In this document: piece after piece, positions 25,014 to 37,129 of the stretch
Layout: every line of letters starts with the position of its first letter
Numbering within the stretch: position 1 is the stretch's first letter
The notes under the pieces: generated by a model
What the model was told of the DNA's origin: nothing
Database searches by the model: none
What the model saw: only the letters and a program-made list of their open reading frames with translations
Assembly: GCA_000320545.1 (NCBI GenBank)
Contig: ADNK01000427.1
Location: 115,001-179,000 of the forward strand
From: Bigelowiella natans CCMP2755
Taxonomy: Eukaryota; Cercozoa; Chlorarachniophyceae
Reading direction: 5' to 3'
DNA: 64,000 bases
Translations under genes and position numbers: made by a program

Positions 25014-27433
25014 CAGGTGGGTTCTCCAAAATAAAATGATGAAGTTGCACGAAGATGACGAGCTCATAGCGAGAGAGGTAGTAGTGCTGGGGGTGGTGGT
25101 GGTGATGGTGATGCCTCTTTTTCACTTCAAGGACGGACACATCATTGTTAGTATAACGCCTTTAGAATTAAGAGAAAACAGGGCTCAATACTCTGAATCA
25201 TCATACTTCTATTCTATTTGCCTCGCGCCGCATGTTCTCATCTTCTTTTCTGAGTGCTATTGCTCATATTCGTTGTTTTGGTTATTAGGGAGTGGAATCG
25301 TTGACCGTTGAAGAGCTTCGGTACTACCAATCCACACATCACACCCATGCCATGTGAATGCAGCACACACGCGTCGTGTGCTCTGCATTTTCCTCGACTC
25401 CACCTACTGTCTACAACAATACTTCACACCTATATCACTTTGAGCATCATGGTGTAGCACATCAACGTTCTCAGCGAGTTGGTTCTTGGCAAATGTTTGC
25501 AATTCCGTGGCACTACACAATTGTTAGCTGTTACCTCTGCTGCTGTCTGATTTGTCTTCAACAGACACAAAGACACGCGCACACACACACACACACATCA
25601 CCGTATGCTACATCACCAGGGACGCTCTCCAAGCACGTGGAATGCGTACAGTGGGCCTTACCCCCGCAGGATACCGAAGAAATCTTAAGCAATGGCTGAA
25701 TCTTTCTCTGAATCGCGAGGTGACTTTTTGTTGTGTTTACTAAAATCATTACTTGTCTATACTGTTGTTACATCTCATGAAACTGCTCGTAGTAAGCAGA
25801 GCCATGCTTCTACTCACCAAGTGTGAGTTTCGATTTTAATTCGTACATTACAATTTGGGGGGGGGGGCAGGTACCTCTTTCTCTCTTGATCTTGAGCCGT
25901 GCTTTTACCATTTTGGAAACACGACGTGAAGAAGCATTGAGTGCAACACTATCAGCTCTAGAGGAGGTGGGTCACTACCGAACAACACAAACAACAATCA
26001 ATCAATATCAATCAATCAAATAAACAAATTGTGTAGCTTTCTCTATCTCATGTATTTTGGGCTATTAGACGACCGCTGTCGTTCTTCATTATCCAATTAT
26101 TATTATTATTATTTTTTTTTTTTTTTTTATCATTAGTAGTAGTAGTAGTGTTACAACCACCCATCACCCCCAAGATGCTTCATCATTACCATCTTGAAAC
26201 AATAACAACGACATCGACACCTACTACTAGTAGTAGTACTGGTACGACTACTACCACAACAACACAATCAATTCACCAATCAAACTATGAATCAATCAAT
26301 CAGGACACTGTTGAAGAGGTGCTGTACGGTGGTGGGTTGGAAACCAACGCAGCGACTAAGCTGGAGGTGCTTGAAAGGCAGAATGAGCTCATTTCTGAAG
26401 AATCGATCGAGCGAGCAGAGAGGGAGGAGCGACGTCGTAAGATCGCAGCTGCAAAGCAAGCTGAAGCCGAGGCCGTGGTCATATTATCAACGCATTCTAA
26501 CAAATCCCCCTCCCCCTCCTCCTCCTCCTCCTCTTCCATCTCATCGTAAGGACACCTGTAGTGATGCCTTCGATCATCATCAAACAGGAAGCTGAGAAGG
26601 CTGCAAAGAAGGAGAAGGACGAGGCCAAAGAGGTGGCGGGAGCAGCAGCAGCAGCACCAGACACGGTCGTCGTCAGAGGAACATCATCATTACCTCAATC
26701 TGGTAGTAGTATTATTCGATACTCCATTCTCAACCACAACAGCAGCAGAGCAGCAGCAGCAGCAGCAACAACAACAACAACAACCTCATTTCGTCATCAC
26801 ACCGCCTACAACATTGAAGTGCTAAATCCATTCGTTTCTTCTTGTTCTTCTTCTTCCTCTTCTTCCAGAGCACAAAACTATCCCGGAAACAACTACTGTG
26901 GATGATCCTGCAACTGTCCTGGATGTGAGTGCAACGATGATACCGCTAACAATAGAAAGGAAGAAAGCGGAGAGAGAATTATCAACAATACATCGAGTTG
27001 ATAACATGCTGCGATCATTTTGGATTAAATTCATGGTTTAATGACGAATTTCCTGGACGATCAACAGGCAACGGTGAAGGCCGAAGATATTATCCAAGAG
27101 GAGACAACGATAGGAGAGAAAAAGGTGTTATTGCTGGTGGTGGTTTCATTGCAAATCCATTCCAAAATGGAAAGAAAACACTAATTGAGTAATAGTCACG
27201 TGCATAGTGTGGATTTTCCTAAATTGAAAAATACCAGGAGAGGCAAACCTGGTTCTTTGTCTTCTTTTACATTGATGAAGTGCTGTATACGTGGGTGCTG
27301 TTGTTGTTGTAGATTGTGATTCCTGATTCTGTTCTGGAAGAAGCTGTCGAGGACTTAGAGGCCCTTCTCCAAAAGCAAGCTGTACAGGTACGATCAACAG
27401 GCAACAAGCAGCAGCAGTAGTAGTAGTAGCAGA

Positions 27434-27465
<32 letters not shown>

Positions 27466-27550
27466 AATGTCCCAGGTTCTCGAAGGACCAAACAGCAAAT
27501 TACTAAAATAAAACGACGCCTGATTGTTTTGTATCGCCATCGCATATGAT

Positions 27551-27604
<54 letters not shown>

Positions 27605-28115
27605 GGAAGAAAGAGATGTGCTCGAAGCTCTCAAGCGTGAATTGCAAGAAGACCGTGAGGAGGTAGTAGTAGTAGTAGTAGTCGTAGCAGTACATCGATT
27701 GTTGCTGCAACCTGAAATGACAAGGCAGCTAAGAAGAAGAAATGAGCGAGAAAGAGCAAGAGAAGTAGTAGGGATTATGATGTAGCACATGCATTGAGGT
27801 AATTTATTCGAGTAATAACCAGGAACTTCTTGAGGGAGCGGTGGTCAAAGAAACAGCTGATATTGAGTCGCAAGCCGGTCTTCACCATGCTGAGGAGAAG
27901 GAGAAGAAAAAGGAGGAGGCGGAGGAGGGAAAGAAGGAGGAGGCGGAGGAGGACGATATTGTAGTAGCAGCTACTACAATCGACTCCACCACGACAGATC
28001 AACTCAAGGCTGCAGAGAGAGAGTTATCCGAGGAAGTCAAGTCCTTCTCAAAATCTCTTGCGGTGCACACAGCAGACCAGATTCAGGAAATACAAAACGA
28101 GGAGGTGGCGATAAC

Positions 28116-28148
<33 letters not shown>

Positions 28149-28921
28149 AGTAAACTTTTCGTCCCACTACTACTACCTAACCTGAAGTGTCCATCGATGA
28201 TTGATCAGGAGGACTATTCAGATGTTACCACAGAGATCATTGCTGATAGGCTCAAGGGACGTGTGGAGAAGATGCTTGCTAACATTGAAAAACGCATTGA
28301 AGATGCAGATAAACAGATGGAAAAGCTTAACGTAAAAAAAACAAATGGGCTCCTTGTCCTTAAATCTATCACATCCAAATGTGCTATGTCCCCCATTCAA
28401 TCTCTTCCAATAATTTATCGTTGCAGCCTTCTCTCGGATGTAGTTTATAGAGCAGCAGCAGCTCAAAATATGCGATGTGTTGGTAGGTTTTGGACACCGA
28501 CGGTGATGGTTTGATCACTGAGCAGGAGCTCAAACTAGCCATCAAAGATGTGCGTACGTCGTCAACAACACCACGATTACTTCTCTTGAATATCGTTGTA
28601 CCTATAGCACCCCAATTCCACACAGAAACAGCAGTTCTAGGAAGACACATTCTAAACAACAGGTTTTGATCGAGCATAATACCGAGGAAGAAGCGACGGC
28701 TATAGCAAAAGAGGTGACGCCATTAACCAACCTCACACTTCTATTGATCTTATCATGTATTGTGGAGTATTCACCGACAACTTAACCCGGGATTATAGGT
28801 TTTGGCCCGAGCTCATGACAAGCTAAACATCGGTAGTACGACGTATTCAATTGTGGTTCAACAGCGTGCCTAAATTGCGTGGGGAAGACAGGGTGAATGT
28901 ATTGTCAACGCGGTCATATGC

Positions 28922-28982
<61 letters not shown>

Positions 28983-29372
28983 ATGTGTGTGTGATTCTTC
29001 TTGTTGCTCTGAGTCTGCTTTGATGTTTGGCGATCATATACCTCCTGTGATCGTCTTTACTACAGCATGCCGTGGAGCTGTCATCACAGCCTTTTTTTCC
29101 TTTCTTTCTTTACTCACCCTTCTTTGTTCAAACTCTGTACAAAGGTGTATCGACGACCCAATTGATTCACTTAGCGCATGAGCTTCGAGCAAGGCACTTC
29201 AAAAAAGCTGATCAGGTATTTTAAACACACTACAAATCTCCGCTCGGAATATTTTATCAACAAGCTACCACATTTTGCCCAGCAGGAACCTGAGCGGAAG
29301 GAGCAAAATGCTGAGAATAGGAGCGACGGTGAAAGTGCCACGAATAAAGCTGAGACCTCCAGAAATGAGTGA
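21817..29372 (+). CDS. LETM1: LETM1 mitochondrial inner-membrane protein with EF-hand
   Basis: About 30 exons. Exon 1 (21817-21862, [16 protein letters not shown]) joins an exon at about 21925 with an Arg-rich presequence ([20 protein letters not shown]). The LETM1 core follows exon by exon: [15 protein letters not shown] (23040-), [10 protein letters not shown] (23221-23249), [20 protein letters not shown] (23492-), the transmembrane hairpin signature, [16 protein letters not shown] (23908-), [19 protein letters not shown] (24332-), [15 protein letters not shown] (24669-24713), [19 protein letters not shown] (25055-; 25290-25319) and [23 protein letters not shown] (25629-). Long Glu/Lys-rich coiled-coil exons follow, then an EF-hand loop [12 protein letters not shown] (28491-28526). 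The stop is at 29370-29372. LETM1 takes part in mitochondrial K+/H+ or Ca2+/H+ exchange and ribosome association. Some small exons in 25900-28200 are uncertain. Confidence 0.9.
22402..22438. repeat. (GA)n microsatellite
   Basis: GA run in an early LETM1 intron. Confidence 0.95.
24089..24120. repeat. (CA)n microsatellite at a splice acceptor
   Basis: CA run ending three bases before the acceptor CAG of the LETM1 exon that starts [12 protein letters not shown]. Confidence 0.85.
24974..25014. repeat. (CT)n microsatellite serving as polypyrimidine tract
   Basis: CT run that ends directly at the CCCCAG acceptor of the LETM1 exon beginning [15 protein letters not shown]. Confidence 0.85.
27557..27601. 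repeat. (TA)n microsatellite
   Basis: TA run that ends within five bases of the acceptor of the LETM1 exon starting [13 protein letters not shown]. Confidence 0.9.
28926..28993. repeat. (TA)n(GT)n compound microsatellite
   Basis: TA then GT run in a late LETM1 intron. Confidence 0.95.
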
Positions 29373-30257
29373 GCACTTCATTCACACACTCAACACCGTA
29401 CAAAGTGCGTGTAATCGATGGAAAGGGAGGGAATCATCTACATTTTTTGGTTAGATATCACCTTGAACATCGGTAGAACTCACAATAGCTAGATTGTCTG
29501 CGTACACGTGCTTCGGATCAGCAATTCAGCCCTACATAAACGTTTCCAATAATGCCAAACCACTAGCCATTGTGGCAGTTATTTGGGAAATTTATAAGCA
29601 AAAATAATCAGTTTCGTATGTGTAGCGTCTGGATGTATATCTAGCGAATCGCTGTGGCTTTGTGCTAGACATGCAACAATAGCAATCTGGATAATGCCTA
29701 ACAATTGCCTAGCCGAGCGCGCGTAGGTGCGTGTAAACCAGAAACTTAGCGAATAAGCGCTTGCAATACATATCTAGATACATTCAGTAGATGCGTGTTC
29801 ATGTACAGACATGTAACACATGTAGTAGCTACATCTAGATATGTGCTACATACTAGCATGTATGACTTAATGGATGCATAGTATGGCCTAGCTAGCTAGT
29901 GGCACACGGCGCACATGGGGTAGCGGTAGACAATGAGCCGTATCACGTAGCCAGTCAAGTAAGTAGGCGGCAAGCTCTGCTTCCTATTGGGATGACAATG
30001 CTAGCAATGGGCTGGCCGATTTTCGCAGCAGCAGCAGCTAGCCGCTCAATTGTTGGCATGTGCTAGCATGTCTAGATGTGCATGTGTGGGCAGCGAAATC
30101 AACGTACGCTATCGCCGACAGAATAGTAGTGGGGGCAGCGTTGCACCCTAGCTCGTAACTCGCACAACCATCGTCAGAGGATCATACATGTATCCTAGAT
30201 ATTGTGCGTGCGTAGATTATAGGCAAGTATTCATCTTTCGTATCTTAGATGCATTAA
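29373..30257. other. Tail-to-tail intergenic gap, strongest CTAG spacer
   Basis: Gap between the 3' ends of LETM1 and NUP43. I count 11 CTAG words in 29761-30180 alone (about 1.6 expected in 420 bases of even composition) and about 17 in the whole gap. Examples are CATCTAGATA, CCTAGCTAGCTAGT (29887-29900), TGCTAGCATGTCTAGATG (30061-30078). Also rich in ACATGT and GCATGT words. No reading frame of note. Confidence 0.7.
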
Positions 30258-30567
30258 TTAATCAGCATCGGAACCATGGATTAAATCCCTGTTTACAAAT
30301 CTGATCTTTCCGCTATCCGAGCCAGCGACGAGCCAGCCTCTTTCACTGTCAATATCGACAATATCGACCGAATTGTACGATAGAAATTCACGTGCAACTA
30401 TATTAGTTATTGTTCCCTCTCCATTCAAATTGTGTATGTCCGTGCTGATGATATTTCCATCTTCCCCGCAGGAAACTAGTATATCTGGTTTTTCTGGTGA
30501 AAACATCATTCTCCATACCTGAGAATTTATAAAAAGTAAAGTAAGTTCCCACGCAGAGAAATAAATT

Positions 30568-30619
<52 letters not shown>

Positions 30620-30753
30620 TAAGATCCTTTAATTACCGGTCCATTGTGCGCTTCGCTTGTGCACAAAGGAAGTTTCATATTCCTAGTGTCCCAGATCAAT
30701 ATTGCTCCCTCTTCAGAGCCTGTCGCAACTGTGCCTGTATTCTCTTCCTCCTG

Positions 30754-30814
<61 letters not shown>

Positions 30815-31433
30815 AGAGAGAGAAAGTCTTTGTTAATAATAAATTTCATATTTTTGTCAATGATCAACTCGCACAACCGTGAGTGTGCAACACGTGAACA
30901 TCCTCGAGTCCTTTACGAATGAACTAGATGCTTTCAACTCCATCCTCTTATCCCATTTGTCAATGCGAGCTCCCATGCCGACCTGGAAGAAGAACAACCG
31001 CAAGAATAGCAATTATTTTTGGAACTAATAATAACAACAATAACATTATTATCATTATTATTATTAATAATAATAATTATTATTAATAATAATACAGAGG
31101 ACGGAAACACTAGGAAAGAATCAGTAGAGCAGTTGGTTGGCAACGATAAATACCGTGTAGATTTCTCCTGTACTAGACCAAACAGCATCAGTTATCGGGC
31201 ATTTAGTCGAACCTGCACATCAATGATGAGGGGAGAATATGGCGGTCAATACAACGACAGGTGAGAAAATGATGACAGGTACGTTTCTCTGGTGAATCAC
31301 GCCGTTGAATTTGTGTTAAGTGAATGTCCCCATTGTCGGAAGTGCTTAATATGGTTTTCCCCTGTTCATTTCATATCAAGTTTGTACGATCACGAACTAA
31401 CGATGATGAAAATCTTGGCACGATGACAGTCAC

Positions 31434-31475
<42 letters not shown>

Positions 31476-32597
31476 TATATCAAATGTATGCAAATGTATG
31501 CTTCTGCTGTAGCTCATAGTGCCCATATTAGGCAACAAGAGTTGTTCGCAATGCAATCATCTTTCTTGGAACATGATATTCGGAATTTGGTTGTATTCTT
31601 CGATCCAATTTCCGGCCTTCGTTCCTTGCAGACATCAAATGCCTGCCTATCATTTGTCTATCATTATATCATTTTTTAGTCCCCACGTTTGGATGTTGCA
31701 TATCGAGCGCTGTAATTTCTGTCTTATGCGGTCTCCAAGGTGTGGGGCTACGAGACACGGAGGATTGCTGCTTTGTATGCAGCACAGGGAATGGTATCTT
31801 TGCGGTCAAAACCTGGAATATAAGGGATTAGCAGTGTGGTTGTGAAAGTAGTAAGTTGCATGGATGATACCGGGTATCTTTTCCGTTGTCTTCCATACAT
31901 TCCTTCTTCTAATTCTTCATCATCAAACATCTCTTTTTGCTCCTCAATATCCTGAAAGATAGTTGCCAAAAGAAAATCATATTGATGATACAGTTTGAGA
32001 TATGGTCACGACCCTTACAGCAACAGCAGCAGCAGCATTCAGCCATTAAGCACAACCACCACCACCTGTTTCAGTGCCTTTTCGTCAAGCTCTTGGATGG
32101 AGACGTATCCGAAGGAATTGGCTACAAGGAAAAAAGCTTGGTCCGTAGGGTTGCAAAAACTGGTAAGATCTCCTGCACACTCGAGCGATGCAGAGGGTGG
32201 AAAAAGAGGTTCATTCTTAGAAGTTGCGGTAAATTGATCCCAGTCAACGCCGTGGACGCCCAAGTCACTTTTCTGCATATATATAACATATTATCTTTCC
32301 ATGAAATGATTTCAGTCTTATTGTTCAAGCTTTACCCGGCCTTTCGAAGATCCAACGAAGATGTGTGAAGGTTCCTGACTACCAACGGGATGCGCCCATC
32401 GCACCAATTGAACCTAGCACACACACACACACACACACACATTTTTCCCTCTGACATTTAAGACAGGAATTGCGTGCGAAAAAGACCTTTCCCTCCAGTT
32501 GCGTGTGAATCGTATCAGCCGCTTTTTTGCCTGGGACTTTGGCTAGGTCATTAGACAGCAGTCTCAGCCCGAAGTCATCAAATGAAGGATTATCCAT
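30258..32597 (-). CDS. NUP43: NUP43-like WD40 nucleoporin
   Basis: About ten minus-strand exons. The first five are well defined: 32487-32597 (MDNPSFDDFGLRLL), 32336-32413 (QLVRWAHPVGSQEPSHIF), 32066-32272, 31871-31951 and one from about 31813. Later exons carry GKTILSTSDNGDIHLTQ (about 31350-31290), TKCPITDAVWSSTGEIYT, ARIDKWDKRMELKA (about 30980-30935), TVATGSEEGAILIWDTRN (about 30740-30690) and the last exon, VWRMMFSPEKPDILVSCGED to GWLVAGSDSGKIRF, stop at 30258. The blade pattern and especially the last two blades match NUP43, a beta-propeller of the Nup107-160 Y-complex. The exon around 31540-31660 is not resolved. An (AC)n(AG)n run at 30754-30806 forms the polypyrimidine tract of one acceptor. 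Confidence 0.8.
30572..30614. repeat. (TA)n microsatellite
   Basis: TA run in the last NUP43 intron. Confidence 0.95.
30754..30806. repeat. (AC)n(AG)n compound microsatellite at a splice acceptor
   Basis: On the minus strand this reads CT run, GT run, then CAG, directly before the NUP43 exon starting EEENTGTVATG. Confidence 0.9.
31435..31472. repeat. (TA)n microsatellite
   Basis: TA run in a NUP43 intron. Confidence 0.95.
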
Positions 32598-32620
32598 TAC
32601 GGACTTCGAGCGCGCGCTTG

Positions 32621-32694
32621 TGTTGATTATTGTTGTTTGTGTTGTCTGTCGTAAGTGTGTTGATTATTGTTGTTTGTGTTGTCTGTCGTAAGTA
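32621..32694. repeat. 37-bp tandem duplication
   Basis: Two adjacent copies with period 37 (copies begin at 32621 and 32658, each opening TGTTGATTATTGTTG and ending CTGTCGTAAGT). The copies differ only in the last base that I can see. Located 24 bases upstream of the NUP43 ATG. Confidence 0.9.
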
Positions 32695-32756
32695 AAAATA
32701 AACCCAAAAACAAAGCAGACATCGTGCTTGGAAACCCAGAGTGTTCCCAGAAAAGC

Positions 32757-32761
32757 AAAAA
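32757..32761 (-). terminator. RNA polymerase III terminator of tRNA-Glu
   Basis: Five T residues on the minus strand, five bases past the tRNA 3' end, the usual Pol III stop; a second run of four Ts lies just beyond. Confidence 0.75.
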
Positions 32762-32765
32762 TGAA

Positions 32766-32837
32766 TTCCCACACGGGGAATCGAACCCCGATCTCCGCCT
32801 TGAGAGGGCGATATCCTAACCGTTGGACTATGCGGGA
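32766..32837 (-). tRNA. tRNA-Glu (anticodon CUC)
   Basis: 72-nt cloverleaf on the minus strand without intron. The acceptor stem pairs TCCCGCA with TGTGGGA (one G-U), with discriminator A73. The D-arm contains GGTTAGGAT. The anticodon stem TCGCC/GGCGG has a terminal U-G pair and holds loop CTCTCAA, so the anticodon is CUC at plus 32802-32804. The T-arm carries the canonical GGTTCGATTCC box B (plus 32778-32788). CCA is not encoded. It decodes GAG. A T5 terminator follows. Confidence 0.95.
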
Positions 32838-33073
32838 TAAGGATGATGACAATCAATGTAGAATTATTGAACTTATAAGATAATTTGATGCAATTATCTA
32901 GGAGAACAATGAAGTATCGTTGAAGTTGATCTTGTAGTAAAGTACATGTAGTCTCGTAGTCTTCTCTCTCCTAACTTCCACTTCACTTCCTTCCGTCGGG
33001 GATGGATGATCACATGACAAGCTGTTGAACATCGCTGCAAGTGTGAGAAGTGCTTGCCCTCCTAGAAGGGAGA

Positions 33074-35339
33074 ATGAACAAGCTGTGGAAGAACATTTCC
33101 TTCATCGGGAAAAAGAAGTGCAGCTTTAACTTCACAATCTCCATACACGGTCTTGACAATGTTCCAGCAGACCGAATTCTGGTAGTAGTAACTCAACTAT
33201 TCAGTTTTGCACGGGCTCGCGGACTCATTTTAATGATTATTTGAAGGTTGCCTGTCGATGTATTCGCGGGAATCGAAAGCACGACACCAAAGTTGCAATG
33301 TCAGGATCGCGGAAGGTTGCTCAGATTTATTCGACACACCTACCTTCCCAAAAATTGTTAAGCAGTAGACAATTCTCAGGTGAGATGGAAGAATGAGCAC
33401 TTTCGTTTTACGGGGACGTTGTACGAGATGAAGAGGTAGCTAAACGCCCCCATCGCGCGGCAAAGATATAATGTGATAACACCGCCTTTTCTGATCAGTA
33501 CAAAAGGCGTGGAGTACTCCAGGAAAGAAGTTCTGTTTAAGATCTCCTCTGGAGGGTCCAAGAATGGCGGCGAGTAGGATGACACGACGAGTCATGATTA
33601 TAGAGTAGTGTTTCTGAATACATGTCACTTCTTTCCATATCAGGAGAAGTAGCCTAATGCTTCACGGGAAATTAGACCTCTCGAAATACACCTCAAAGAC
33701 AAAAGAACTCTTTGTAGTTCAACTTCCCTTAAAAAAAAGGAAAGGAACAAAATATAAGGTAGGATTCATGAGATAGGGGCAACAGAGACACTACTCGCAC
33801 TCTTAGGTTCGAGTGATATATCATCCTTCTCATATACAGACAAATGAAGCGGCTGTAGTGCTGAAGCTTAGTATCCAAAGCTGCCAAGCTACTGAGGAGG
33901 TGGCTTACTACTACCAATTAAAAATTAGATTGCATGATATGAAAGGTTTTCAGGAACCTTGTTAAATAAACATATAAATAAATAATTGAGTATGCGCTGA
34001 TCAATCTTGACAGAGTGGCGGCTCAGACTCGGAATGGAGCAATCTTAGCGGGGGGATTTCAGGAGTAAGGAAAAGAACAAAAGCAATTGCACGATTCCTT
34101 TCTGATAAATCCCATTGTCATTGTTCCAGCTATCAGAGATGGACAATTCTCACGATGGCGAGAGCACCCCTCATGGAGCACAGAGGAGGACAATTGACGA
34201 AAAGTAAATTATATGCACTACTTACTTGGTGCATGCAACTCAATCACATGATGTGTTTATCGTGAATAATCAGGAAAATACTGCCGAAGAAGCGCACGAA
34301 GACTACGACAACCTCATCAACTCTAGCGCCTGTGAAAGAGGCCTTCTCGGTGACAGAGGCCACAGCGAAAGACAAGAGTAGCGACAAGGCAGCTGTTCCG
34401 GCGGGGAAGACAGCAGAATTAGCACCAAAGACAACAACAATATCAACAACTGTAGAGAGCAAACACATTGGCATAGTAGATATGGACGGCAACAATGATG
34501 CTGATGAGGCGAATGATGACATGGCTGGAAATTGTATAGAAGAAGAAAACTTGTCACATAAACACAGATCAAAGAATCAGAAGAAGAAGAATTGCTTAGC
34601 TACCACAGCAGCTCATGATGATGCTGCGGATGAGAAGTCAGGAAGATATCCTCATCGAGAAGATGGGAGCAAACAGAATCAGCCTCCTCCTTCGCAACAG
34701 CAGCAGTTCAGTGTCATCATAGACCCTGCGGTAGACGACGACGGTGACGAAGTTGATGCCTCTACAACGCACAATTTTGACACAAATAATATCATCCGCA
34801 GCAATCGTGCTATATCTATCCCAATACACGACGACAAAGCAGCGCACCAAATTTTTAGGGAAAAACCGCCACGTTTGGTGACGACGTGTAAAGGGGGAGG
34901 AGGAGATGCCTCTGACGTGGGGGCCAGTAATAGTATTAGAAGCAGACCGGTGTTACACATACGCCGATGCAATACGGATAATAGTAGTGTGGAGTTAACA
35001 GAACACGATCATCAAGATACTACTGCTGCTGCTGACAAGGACGATGAGCAAAGCTCTACCTCTCGGGCCGGAGAAGAGGAAGAACTGTCACCCAAAGGAC
35101 GACTGGTATTCGCAGCAGCTAAACACTAATTCCTAAGTCATTCAAGTAGTAATAATGGTCATCGTCAAAATATATGTTTCCCCATGGTTCAGTGCGTATT
35201 AATAATGCTACCATCCTCCTTATCAATCAGGGAGATTACATGCAACGGAATAGAATGGAATATGGGAGCAGATTAGCGACGCCCGATGCGAAAACTGCGC
35301 GCATGGAGAAAAGTACTTCACCAACCCTACCATGTGGAA

Positions 35340-35392
<53 letters not shown>

Positions 35393-36168
35393 ATTTATGT
35401 TATACAGAGATTGTATGTGTGTGTCGTGTGTGTGTGTTTATATTGTGTGAGTTGTCCCCCTTCTTTGGCACACTAGTTAGTCATTACTCTACTACTGCTG
35501 CTCTTATATCGCAGGGTACATCAATACTCCATCAAACAGTAGTAACATCAATTACGCACCGAGCCAGGTAAGATTCGTGAAACACCGTCACATATAGATG
35601 GATCGACGATTGTCTACAAAGATGTATGTATAGTATGTTCGCATAAATGACAACGCTCAATCAAATGAATGTGTACACTTTGCGTCCCCTCCCTCCCTTC
35701 CCCCTTCTCTTTGTGAATGTGTGTGAGTTTGTGTGCGCGCGCGTGTGTGTGTGTGTGTGTGGGCGGTTGTGCGTATTAACACACATATATGGTGTATACA
35801 TATGTGCACTCCTCCCTCCTCTTGATCATCTTCATCATCATCATCATCATTATCATCATCATCATTATCATCACCATCAGGATCAGGATCGTTCTCCCAC
35901 TAGTGCAACTAGTGATGCTACACAACCTTCAGAAACACCAGATAAAAGAGCAAGAGAGGTCAGTGCGAAAAAGGAGGAGGAGGAGGAGGAGGAGGAGGAG
36001 ATGATATTGTTTACTCTCATAGCTGTTGTTGTTGTTGCTGCTGCTGCTGCTACTGCTACTACAATGTTTTCTCACAATGAATCACTGCTCGCATATCCCA
36101 ATTCCTTCGTTTCCTTAAGAAACAGATATATTTGTAGGATCACGATGTATGTATGGATTAATGTTGCT

Positions 36169-36204
<36 letters not shown>

Positions 36205-36448
36205 AATGGTTGTTGTTGTTCTTCTTCTTCTTCTTCTTCTTCTTCTTTTTCCTTCTCCTCCTGGTAGTCTGGTGGCACATCGTATTTTAAGAATCTCTTT
36301 GGGGGCTCCAGAAGAAGTAGTTCCACACAAGTGAACGATTCAAAGGTTGGTGAGGAGGAGGAGGAGGAGGAGGAGAAGGAGAAAAAGACAAATAACGCCG
36401 ATAACGACAACAAGGATGAGATATAACTTAGAGATATCTTCCACGCGA

Positions 36449-36482
<34 letters not shown>

Positions 36483-36936
36483 TACGTCGTGCAAATTGAT
36501 GTCAAAAAGTAGTGAAAAGAAGGACTTACGGTTGATTGTATGATTGCCATAGCACGCACTGGACAATATCTTCCGAGACATGGGTGTTGGCGAAGAAGAA
36601 GAAGAAGAAGAAGAAGAAGAAACCACACGGTAAACATACGCAATAAAATATATTATTTATGTTGTGTGCGTACATTAAAGATATATGATCTCCAAGAAGT
36701 AGTGTGTTTATATCAGCGTTGTCTAGTACTGCGGCTTATGAGTAGTAGTACTCTTATCTTAGAATGATATGAATCCTAGAAGATGTGTGTGCAAGTAGTG
36801 GCATTCATTATATAAACATCCCCGTTCTTAGTATCTTCTCTACTGTTGTCGCCCCCTCCTCCTCCTCCGCCTCCTCCTCCTTTGTACTCTTCACTCATTT
36901 GCACAAATCACCATGCGTCGTCGTCGTCGTCGTTAT

Positions 36937-36978
<42 letters not shown>

Positions 36979-37069
36979 CACCACCATCAAACAATCCTTT
37001 AGAGAGGTCATCGCAAGCCGCCCCAGCACCGCCTATGGATCTGCGGAAAAGTTGATGATTCATCATTAC

Positions 37070-37129
<60 letters not shown>

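Larger units (their letters stand above)
32598..33073. other. Head-to-head gap carrying tRNA-Glu
   Basis: Gap between NUP43 (minus) and the NT-C2/DIL gene (plus). It contains a 37-bp tandem duplication (32621-32694) and tRNA-Glu(CUC). The remainder is AT-rich with no other feature. Confidence 0.7.
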
